A DNA stretch of 6,448 bases, taken from positions 1 to 6,448 of the forward strand of contig JBJSXF010000190.1 of assembly GCA_046086225.1 (NCBI GenBank). The letters are read 5' to 3'. This stretch comes from JBJSXF01 sp046086225. Lineage in GTDB: Bacteria; Actinomycetota; Acidimicrobiia; IMCC26256; PALSA-610. Below are positions 1 through 5,195 of this stretch, piece after piece (the first letter of the stretch is position 1; each line of letters begins with the position of its first letter). The translations under genes and the position numbers were made by a program. Below the pieces are notes generated by a model. That model made no database searches, was not told the origin of the DNA, and saw only the letters and a program-made list of their open reading frames with translations.

Positions 1-250
1 GGTCGAGGTGCGGGGCCGACGGTCCGGAGGCTTCGAGACCGTCGTCTACGGAGTGGTCGAGCGCACCGGCGTGGCGGCGGGGGTCGTGCTCGGCGTCACC
101 GCGTTGCGGCTGGCCGGCGTGCTCGGCGACCGGCTCGAGCACCCCGGTGTACACGGGCTCGCGGCGTTGGTGGAGCCGGTGTCGTTCCTCGCCGAGATCG
201 CCGAGCGGGGCGTGCGGGCCGCGGTCTTCGAGGGCCTCAGCGCAGGCTGA
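1..250 (+). CDS. Saccharopine-dehydrogenase-like oxidoreductase, C-terminal fragment
   Basis: The open frame enters from the left edge (codons from base 2) and stops at TGA 248-250, so only about 82 C-terminal residues are visible and the start is outside the window. The segment reads as an alternation of 'VVYGVVERTGVAAG', 'VTALRLAGVLG' and 'PGVHGLAALVEP', ending in 'FLAEIAERGVRAAVFEG'. That last part resembles the C-terminal end of saccharopine dehydrogenase/reductase-like NAD(P) proteins (COG1748 type), where a conserved Gly-Val-His segment and a final 'FL.EL..RG' helix close the second domain. The nucleotide-binding Rossmann domain would lie upstream and cannot be checked. If the assignment is right, it is a soluble oxidoreductase of unknown substrate. 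These proteins are widespread and are not necessarily lysine enzymes. It runs in the same direction as the hpxZ-like gene 52 bases downstream and may share its transcript. The call rests on remembered family patterns in a short fragment. Confidence 0.55.
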   Translation, partial: VEVRGRRSGGFETVVYGVVERTGVAAGVVLGVTALRLAGVLGDRLEHPGVHGLAALVEPVSFLAEIAERGVRAAVFEGLSAG

Positions 251-302
251 GCGCGGCCGAGCGGTCGTCCGGCCGAGTGGCCGAGGTCGCCGCGGGCGGG
301 CT

Positions 303-740
303 ATGACGGGAGGCGTGCCTCCTGCCGTGAACCGTTCCGACGTCGTCGAAGAGGTCACTGCGGCCTTCGCCGCGTATGAGCACGCGCTCCTCGCCAACGA
401 CATCCCGGTCCTCATCGGATTTTTCTGGGACTCGCCGCTCACCGTTCGCTTCGGGATCGACGAGATCCACTACGGCCACCAAGCGATCGCCGAGTTCCGA
501 CGGTCACAAGCGGTCGCCACGCTCCCCCGGCAACTCCGCAATGTGGTCGTCACCACCTTCGGTGTCGATCTCGCGACCGTCGATGCCGAGTTCGTGCCCG
601 AGGGGCACTCGGTCGTCGGACGTCAGTCCCAGACCTGGCTCCGGACCGATGACGGCTGGCGGGTGGCGAGCGCGCACGTCTCCTGGCTCGGTGGACGCGC
701 GCCGAGTGAGCCGCGGCCGCGTGATCTGAATCGCGACTGA
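303..740 (+). CDS. AtzH/HpxZ-like (DUF3225) protein, oxalurate/carboxyurea catabolism family
   Basis: This is a small soluble protein of 145 residues from ATG 303, with a cystatin/NTF2-like fold expected. Family landmarks are clear: 'VNRSDVVEEV' (residues 9-18), 'AFAAYEHALLAND' (21-33), 'FFWDSPLTVRFG' (40-51), 'YGHQAIAEFR' (57-66), 'TTFGVDLAT' (84-92), 'GRQSQTW' (106-112) and 'GWRVASAHVS' (118-127). This is the HpxZ/AtzH family. Established knowledge: HpxZ is encoded in Klebsiella-type hpxWXYZ purine/oxalurate clusters, and Pseudomonas AtzH hydrolyses 1,3-dicarboxyurea in cyanuric acid breakdown. Which substrate applies here is unknown. The start is uncertain. GTG 327 gives 137 residues, fits the usual family N-terminus (VNRxxV) better and has GGAGG 13 bases upstream; ATG 303 has no good ribosome-binding site. 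The short tail after HVS (residues 128-145) is charged and unconserved. No partner amidase (AtzE/HpxY type) is visible nearby. Confidence 0.85.
   Translation: MTGGVPPAVNRSDVVEEVTAAFAAYEHALLANDIPVLIGFFWDSPLTVRFGIDEIHYGHQAIAEFRRSQAVATLPRQLRNVVVTTFGVDLATVDAEFVPEGHSVVGRQSQTWLRTDDGWRVASAHVSWLGGRAPSEPRPRDLNRD
309..322 (+). promoter_or_regulatory. Inverted repeat containing the GGAGG ribosome-binding-site candidate of the hpxZ-like gene
   Basis: GGAGGC (309-314) and GCCTCC (317-322) form a perfect inverted repeat separated by GT. In RNA, five G-C-rich pairs (309-313 with 318-322) would close a CGTG tetraloop. If GTG 327 is the real start, this hairpin would hide the only good Shine-Dalgarno candidate. 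If ATG 303 is the start, the hairpin simply lies inside the first codons. The repeat is seen directly; the regulatory role is inference. Confidence 0.3.
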
Positions 741-758
741 CACGAATCTGTTCGCGTC
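739..758 (+). terminator. Hairpin at the stop codon of the hpxZ-like gene, possible terminator
   Basis: GACACGAA (739-746) and TTCGCGTC (751-758) form an 8-base inverted repeat with one mismatch around a TCTG loop. It begins within the TGA stop codon of the hpxZ-like gene. There is no T-rich tract after it, so it is not a classical intrinsic terminator, although many actinobacterial terminators lack one. It may end or stabilise the upstream transcript and separate it from the regulator-transporter operon. Confidence 0.35.
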
Positions 759-888
759 CTGTCGCACGGCTGACGCGCGCTCGTCGCAGGAAGCGGTCGC
801 TCCGTTCACGGGCGCGTAACACGGCGGAACACCCGAGGACACGCAACTTCCGTACGTTCGGCGGCGATGTATACAAAGTTGTGTTCAG
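741..888 (+). promoter_or_regulatory. Intergenic region with the promoter of the regulator-transporter operon
   Basis: These 148 non-coding bases carry a stop-proximal hairpin at the left and the TGTATACA palindrome at the right. A -10-like TATACA (870-875) lies inside the palindrome. Counting from it, transcription would start near base 882, about seven bases before GTG 889, so the mRNA would be nearly leaderless. That fits the absence of any Shine-Dalgarno before that GTG. No convincing -35 was found about 17 bases upstream (847-852 is CTTCCG). A longer imperfect inverted repeat, CAACTT (844-849) and AAGTTG (876-881), flanks the core region. No gene was seen in the gap. Confidence 0.5.
867..876. 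promoter_or_regulatory. Probable GntR/FCD repressor operator (TGTATACA palindrome)
   Basis: TGTATACA (868-875) is a perfect 8-base palindrome and one of the few AT-rich spots in the window. FadR/FCD-type GntR regulators typically bind short palindromes with a GT..AC core (pattern T-GT-nn-AC-A), which this matches exactly. It lies 13 bases before the start of a gene for just such a regulator and overlaps the -10-like sequence. Binding would therefore block RNA polymerase: negative autoregulation that would also control the co-transcribed transporter. The palindrome is observed; binding is inferred from family knowledge. No second copy was noticed before the hpxZ-like gene or the binding-protein gene. 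Confidence 0.6.
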
Positions 889-1587
889 GTGGCTGACCTC
901 CTCGAGGGCAGCACCCGGGCCGATCGGGCCTACGCCGCGCTGAAGCGTCGCGTGCTCGCCGGCGAGTTCGCGCTGAACGGGAGGCTCGGCGAGGAGCGCC
1001 TGGCGGAGATGCTCGGGGTCTCCCGGACGCCGGTGCGCGAGGCGCTCTTCCGACTGCACGCCGAGGGCCTCGTCGAGCGGTGGGCAGACGGCGGGTTCCG
1101 ACCGGTCGTGCCCGACGTCGATCTGGTGCGCAGCACCTACGAGGTCCGGGCCGCGATCGAGTTGGCGGCCATCCGACTGCCGATGACCACGGGTCGACCC
1201 CACGACCCGGCGGCGCTGATCCGCCTGCGGGACGAGTGGCGCGACCTCCGGGCCGAGTTGCCGATCGAGCCCGATCCGGCGTTCGTCACCCTGGACGAGG
1301 CGTTCCACGTGACCTTGGCCGAAGCGTCGGGGAACCCGGTGGTCGTCGATGTGCTTCGCCAGTTGAACGATCGGCTCCGCCTCGTCCGCAGCCAGGACTT
1401 CCTCGTGACGGGTCGGATCGAAGCGACGATTGCCGAGCACCTCGAGATCGTCGAGGCGCTCATCGCTGGGCGGCCTGACCAGGCGGCTGACCGTTTCGCG
1501 CAGCACCTCACTGCGTCGATGGCCGTGGTCGAGGATCGGGTCGCCCGCGCCATCGGCCGCATGATCGCCCCACGGGTCGACGCGTGA
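889..1587 (+). CDS. GntR family transcriptional regulator, FadR/FCD subfamily
   Basis: This is a 232-residue DNA-binding regulator, a normal length for the subfamily. Residues 10-75 form the winged helix-turn-helix, with the GntR signature 'LGEERLAEMLGVSRTPVREALFRLHAEGLV' spread over 33-62 (S45, R46, T47, P48, V49, R50 and E51 being the hallmark stretch). Residues 79-225 form an all-helical FCD ligand domain. It retains the acidic/histidine metal site: D136 and H140 in 'LDEAFH', H184 in 'AEHLEIV' and H206 in 'AQHLTAS'. FCD proteins usually bind small carboxylic acids through that metal, so the inducer is probably a carboxylate, which would suit a purine- or ureide-derived acid. GTG 889 is the only usable start, since the next in-frame stop upstream is at 817 with no ATG, GTG or TTG codon of note between. 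No Shine-Dalgarno precedes it, suggesting a near-leaderless message. Its stop overlaps the ATPase start by four bases, so it is very likely the local regulator of the transporter. Confidence 0.92.
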   Translation: MADLLEGSTRADRAYAALKRRVLAGEFALNGRLGEERLAEMLGVSRTPVREALFRLHAEGLVERWADGGFRPVVPDVDLVRSTYEVRAAIELAAIRLPMTTGRPHDPAALIRLRDEWRDLRAELPIEPDPAFVTLDEAFHVTLAEASGNPVVVDVLRQLNDRLRLVRSQDFLVTGRIEATIAEHLEIVEALIAGRPDQAADRFAQHLTASMAVVEDRVARAIGRMIAPRVDA

Positions 1588-3116
1588 CGGAGGCTCCGCC
1601 GCCGCGTCTCGCCGTGTCGGGACTCACGAAGCGGTTCGGGGCGCTGGTCGCCAATGACGCGATCGACTTCGCGGTGCTCCCCGGTGAAGCGCACGTCGTC
1701 CTCGGCGAGAACGGCGCCGGCAAGAGCACCCTCATGAAGATGGTGTTCGGGGTGTACGCGCCCGACGCCGGTGAGATCGCTGTCGACGGGGTGACGGTCG
1801 ATGTCACGGCCCCGGGCGCGGGCCGGGCGGCGGGCATCGGCATGGTCTTCCAAGATCTCCGGCTCGTGCCCGCCTTCACCGTGACCGAGAACATCGCGCT
1901 CGCGCTGCCGCTCCGGGGTCCCCGGCTCGATCGGCGCCGCCTGGCCGCCGATATCCGGGTCGCCGCCGAGCACTACGGATTGGCGGTTGATCCGATGGCG
2001 CTGGTCCGCCATCTGTCGATCGGCGAGCGGCAACGGGTCGAGATTCTGAAGGTGCTGCTCGCGGGATCGCGGCTCGTGATCCTCGACGAGCCGACGAGCG
2101 TGCTCGCGCCCCAGGAGGTCGATGCGCTGTTCACCGCGATCCGCACGCTCTGCGCCGAGGGCCTGTCGGTCGTCCTGATCACCCACAAGCTGGCCGAGGC
2201 CCGGGCGATCGCGGATCGGATCTCCGTCCTGCGGGGTGGCCGCATGGTCCTCACGGGCGCCGACCCGGCCGAGCTCGGTGACGACGCCCTCGTGGCCCTG
2301 ATGGTCGGGACCTCGGTGCCGCCGCTGGCGGCCGTCCGCGATGCCGTTGATCCCGGTGCGGATCGAATCCTCGACCTCCAGGACATTTCGGTGCGCCGAC
2401 CCGACGGATCGGATGGGCTGGTCGGGGTCACCCTCGAAGTGCGGTCGGGTGAGCTCGTCGGCGTTGCGGGCATTGCGGGGAACGGACAACGGGAGCTCTT
2501 CGAGGCGGCTCTGGGGCTGGTGCGCCCCGACGAGGGGCGGGCGCTCATCGGGGAGAACGTGCTCGACCGGGACGCGGTTCGCGCCGCTCGGCGCGCCGGC
2601 GCAGCCGGGATTCCCGAAGATCCCATCTCCGACGCCGTCGTGCCGGGGCTCACGGTGGGCGAACACGTGGCCCTCGACGATCTGGCCGGAGTCGCCGGTC
2701 GCTTCGGCCTCGACCGGGAGAAGATGCGGCGGCGGACCGAGGAGCTGATCGGGGCCACCGGACTCGACGTGGCTGCGCCCGAACGCGTCGTGGCCGATCT
2801 CTCAGGCGGGAACATACAGCGGGTCATGCTGGCCCGCGCCCTGGGCCGACCCCGGACGCTCGTGGTGGCGGCGTACCCCTCGCGGGGCCTCGACGTGGCG
2901 AAGGCCCGCCGCACGCAAGAGCTCCTGCTCGAGCACCGGGCGGCGGGGGCCGGGGTGCTGCTCATCTCGGAGGACCTCGACGAGTTGCTCGAGCTCTCCG
3001 ACCGGATCGTGGTGCTGAACCACGGACGGCTCGTCGGCGACCTCGACCCGGCGACGACCGATCGGCTGGCGATCGGCGAGTTGATGCTGCGACCGGTTGA
3101 AACGGAGGCGGCGTGA
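1584..3116 (+). CDS. BMP-type (nucleoside-like) ABC importer, double ATP-binding subunit
   Basis: The 510-residue cytoplasmic ATPase has two fused nucleotide-binding domains, as in YufO/NupO (COG3845) and RbsA-like subunits. Domain 1 is complete: Walker A 'GENGAGKST' (41-49), signature 'LSIGERQR' (from 144), Walker B 'LVILDEP' with D168 and catalytic E169, and switch histidine H201 in 'LITHKLAEA'. The LS[IV]GExQRVEI signature and 'DEPTSVLAPQE' after Walker B are typical of BMP-family importers rather than sugar ones. Domain 2 has a degenerate Walker A ('GNGQRE' at 299-304, no GKST), an intact signature 'LSGGNIQR' (406-413) and 'AAYPSRGLDV' in place of a Walker B with glutamate. One catalytic and one degenerate site is the norm for this family, not damage. 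It starts at GTG 1584 inside the regulator's stop and ends overlapping permease 1, implying translational coupling on both sides. The exact substrate cannot be read from this subunit. Confidence 0.93.
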   Translation: MTEAPPPRLAVSGLTKRFGALVANDAIDFAVLPGEAHVVLGENGAGKSTLMKMVFGVYAPDAGEIAVDGVTVDVTAPGAGRAAGIGMVFQDLRLVPAFTVTENIALALPLRGPRLDRRRLAADIRVAAEHYGLAVDPMALVRHLSIGERQRVEILKVLLAGSRLVILDEPTSVLAPQEVDALFTAIRTLCAEGLSVVLITHKLAEARAIADRISVLRGGRMVLTGADPAELGDDALVALMVGTSVPPLAAVRDAVDPGADRILDLQDISVRRPDGSDGLVGVTLEVRSGELVGVAGIAGNGQRELFEAALGLVRPDEGRALIGENVLDRDAVRAARRAGAAGIPEDPISDAVVPGLTVGEHVALDDLAGVAGRFGLDREKMRRRTEELIGATGLDVAAPERVVADLSGGNIQRVMLARALGRPRTLVVAAYPSRGLDVAKARRTQELLLEHRAAGAGVLLISEDLDELLELSDRIVVLNHGRLVGDLDPATTDRLAIGELMLRPVETEAA

Positions 3117-4186
3117 CCGCCGCGCTCGTGCCGGACGGCGCGACCTCCGAGCGGGCCCGGACGATCGGCCGAGGGGTTCTCCGCTGGGTCGCGGCGTTGA
3201 CCGGAGCCTTCGTCGTCTTCGGGGTTCTGATGGCGATCAAGGGCGCTGATCCGATCGCCGCGTACCGGGAGATGTTCGTCACGACCTTCCGGGCGGACTC
3301 GCTCGGTGAGATCCTCACCAAGGCCACCCCGATCGTCCTGGCCGCCCTCGCGGTTGCGATCCCGGCCCGGGCCGGGCTCACCAACGTCGGCGGTGAGGGC
3401 CAGCTCGTGCTCGGGGGCATCGCCGCGGCCGGCGTCGTCCAGTACGGCGGCGGTGATCTGCCCGCTGGCGTGGCGCTCGTGCTGATGGCGGTGACGGCCG
3501 CACTGGCCGGTGCCGTCTGGGGTGCGTTTGCCGGGGTGCTGCGGCAGGCCTTCCGAATCAACGAGGCCGTCTCGACCCTGCTCCTCAACTACCTCGCGAT
3601 CGACCTCATGTCCTTCCTCATCTACGACTCGTGGAAGGACCCGAACGGATCGGGCCAGCCGGCGACCGCCGACCTCCCCGTCCCGGTGCGCCTGCCCCTG
3701 ATCGGATCGCTCGACGTGCACGCCGGGTTCATCCTCGCGGTCATCGCCGTCGTCGTGACGAGCGCCGTTCTGTACCGGACGGCTTGGGGCTTCCGACTCC
3801 GGGTCGTCGGGGGGAATCCCGAAGCGGCCCGGCGGTCGGGTTTCCGGGTCGGCCTGCTCGTGGTGGGCGCGCTCATGGCCGGTGGCGCGCTGGCCGGGCT
3901 GGGCGGATTCGCCCAGTTGGCTGGGGCCGAGTTCAAGCTCCGACCGGGCTTCCTCGTCGAGTACGGCTATATCGGGTTCCTGGCCAGCTGGTTCGCCCGC
4001 CACAAGCCGGTTCCGGCTGCGCTGGCTGCGGTGGCGCTGGCGGCCATCACGATCGCGGGTGACAGCCTCCAGATCGATGCCGGTCTGCCCGCGGCGTCGG
4101 TCAACATCCTGCTCGCGTTCGTGCTCCTCGCCGTGTTCGGCTGGACGCGCCGGAATCGGGTCGGTCTCCGGGCGGCGGCCGCGTGA
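3113..4186 (+). CDS. BMP-type ABC importer permease 1 (YufP/BmpC-like)
   Basis: This 357-residue integral membrane protein is of the branched-chain/nucleoside permease family (BPD_transp_2, COG4603 type). About nine hydrophobic segments are visible, near residues 22-42, 68-88, 97-111, 117-142, 153-172, 204-221, 246-271, 301-320 and 328-346, with a weaker one around 280-296. Family landmarks are 'GLTNVGGEGQLVLGG' (G94-E95-G96-Q97), 'NEAVSTLLLNYLA' beginning at N150, 'GGNPEAARRSGF' (N235; the cytoplasmic coupling loop expected to contact the ATPase) and 'YGYIGFLASW'. It should pair with permease 2 to form the translocation channel. GTG 3113 is preceded by GGAGG (3104-3108) with four bases of spacing and overlaps the ATPase stop as GTGA. 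The N-terminal 20 residues are hydrophilic and presumably cytoplasmic. Substrate cannot be deduced from the sequence beyond purine-nucleoside-like compounds being usual for the family. Confidence 0.92.
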   Translation: MTAALVPDGATSERARTIGRGVLRWVAALTGAFVVFGVLMAIKGADPIAAYREMFVTTFRADSLGEILTKATPIVLAALAVAIPARAGLTNVGGEGQLVLGGIAAAGVVQYGGGDLPAGVALVLMAVTAALAGAVWGAFAGVLRQAFRINEAVSTLLLNYLAIDLMSFLIYDSWKDPNGSGQPATADLPVPVRLPLIGSLDVHAGFILAVIAVVVTSAVLYRTAWGFRLRVVGGNPEAARRSGFRVGLLVVGALMAGGALAGLGGFAQLAGAEFKLRPGFLVEYGYIGFLASWFARHKPVPAALAAVALAAITIAGDSLQIDAGLPAASVNILLAFVLLAVFGWTRRNRVGLRAAAA

Positions 4187-5100
4187 ACCTCCTGATCGAG
4201 ATCCTCTCGGGTGGCGTGCGGGGCGGCACCGCCATCGCCTACGCCGCGCTCGGCGAGACCATGGCCGAGCGATCGGGAGTCGTGAACCTCGGCACCGAGG
4301 GCAGCATGCTCGTCGGCGCCTGCGCGGGCTACGCGCTGGCGGCCGAGTCGGGTTCGCCGTGGGTCGGTGCGTTTGCCGGCGGTCTCGCCGGTGCACTCCT
4401 CGCCCTCGTCGTGGCGTACTTCGTGCTCAGTCGTCGGGCCAACCAGCTCGCGACCGGTCTCGTGGTGCTCTTCCTCGCCCTGGGGCTGACCTCGCTCTTC
4501 GGGGTGACGTACGTGAGCCGGACGATCACGCCGTTCCGGGTGTGGGCGATCCCGGTGCTCTCCGACATCCCGGTCCTGGGCGAGGTGCTCTTCGAGCAGG
4601 ACGCCCTCACGTATCTCGTCTACATCCTCACCCCGGCGCTCTGGTGGCTCCTCTTCCGGAGTCGGTGGGGCCTGCTGCTCCGGGGAGTCGGTGAGCGGAC
4701 CGAGGTGCTGGCGGTCTACGGCCACCGCATCCTGCCCACGCAGTACTTCGCCGTCGTCGCCGGCGGTTTCCTCGCCGGAGTCGGTGGGGCCCAGCTCTCG
4801 ACCGCCTACGCGAACGCCTGGTTCGAGGACATGATCCAGGGCCGGGGCTTCATCGCCGTCGCCGTGGTCATCTTCGCTCGCCGCCGCCCGTTCTCGGTCA
4901 CAACCGGCGCCTTCCTGTTCGGTACCGCTCTTGCGCTCTCCCCCGCCCTCCAGTCACGCGGGTACGCGGTCAACCAGTTCGCGCTCCACGCCATCCCCTA
5001 CGTGGCGACGCTCCTCGCCCTCGTGGTTCTCAGCCGCCGCCGCTCCGACGACACGCCGGAGGGCCTCCGGAAGGTCTTCGAGCTGAACCCATCGTCCTGA
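4183..5100 (+). CDS. BMP-type ABC importer permease 2 (YufQ-like)
   Basis: This 305-residue integral membrane protein is the second channel subunit (COG1079 type), at the family's normal length. Landmarks are 'ALGETMAERSGVVNLGTEG' (residues 22-40), nearly the family consensus for the first re-entrant region, then 'RANQLATGLVVLFLALGLTS', the coupling-loop region 'LLLRGVGERTEVLAVYGH', and 'GRGFIAVAVVIFARRRPF' starting at G220. The coupling loop has 'VGERTEVLAVYG' where many relatives have 'VGENP.AADTAGI', a modest variation. The tail from about residue 285 ('RRRSDDTPEG' onward) is charged and cytoplasmic. GTG 4183 overlaps the permease 1 stop as GTGA, the third identical junction in a row; no strong Shine-Dalgarno is seen, fitting coupled translation. 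The stop at 5100 is followed by an 89-base gap before the binding protein. Confidence 0.92.
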   Translation: MNLLIEILSGGVRGGTAIAYAALGETMAERSGVVNLGTEGSMLVGACAGYALAAESGSPWVGAFAGGLAGALLALVVAYFVLSRRANQLATGLVVLFLALGLTSLFGVTYVSRTITPFRVWAIPVLSDIPVLGEVLFEQDALTYLVYILTPALWWLLFRSRWGLLLRGVGERTEVLAVYGHRILPTQYFAVVAGGFLAGVGGAQLSTAYANAWFEDMIQGRGFIAVAVVIFARRRPFSVTTGAFLFGTALALSPALQSRGYAVNQFALHAIPYVATLLALVVLSRRRSDDTPEGLRKVFELNPSS

Positions 5101-5145
5101 CCACCCCTACCGACCTGTCCCCGACCACCCCCGAAGAGTGCAACC

Positions 5146-5174
5146 GGCGGCGAGCCTCGGCTCCGTCCGTCGCC
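5146..5174 (+). promoter_or_regulatory. Intercistronic hairpin between permease 2 and the binding protein
   Basis: GAGCC (5152-5156) and GGCTC (5159-5163) form a perfect inverted repeat around TC, bracketed by GGCG (5146-5149) and CGCC (5171-5174). The result is an interrupted GC-rich stem-loop in the 89-base gap. No T-tract follows, so complete termination is unlikely. Such hairpins between importer genes can act as RNA-stabilising or processing sites that let the binding protein be made in excess over the membrane subunits. A separate promoter for the binding-protein gene within the gap was looked for and not recognised. Confidence 0.35.
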
Positions 5175-5183
5175 TACGAACCG

Positions 5184-5189
5184 AAAGGA
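5184..5189 (+). promoter_or_regulatory. Shine-Dalgarno AAAGGA deciding the binding-protein start
   Basis: AAAGGA (5184-5189) directly abuts ATG 5190, too close for normal initiation there, but stands six bases before GTG 5196 in the same frame. GTG 5196 is therefore preferred, which removes only Met-Pro from the signal peptide and does not change the mature lipoprotein. Confidence 0.55.
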
Positions 5190-5195
5190 ATGCCA

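Noticed and set aside
881..889. GTG at 881 as the regulator start
   Set aside because: It is in a different reading frame from the GntR domain; only GTG 889 is in frame.
1137..2666. A 509-codon minus-strand open frame opposite the regulator and ATPase
   Set aside because: The translation is low-complexity and rich in Arg, His, Asp and Gly, without family motifs. The + strand genes in the same interval have full sets of catalytic and binding residues.
1973..4396. An 807-codon open frame on the minus strand opposite the ATPase and permeases
   Set aside because: It is opposite three clearly recognisable genes, its translation is Arg/Ser/Pro-rich and lacks any domain pattern, and long antisense frames are expected in very GC-rich DNA.
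1584..5100. Ribose or other sugar importer (RbsA/RbsC-like)
   Set aside because: The double ATPase alone could suggest this, but there are two different permeases of the YufP and YufQ types and a BMP-family receptor, which mark the nucleoside-type importer instead.
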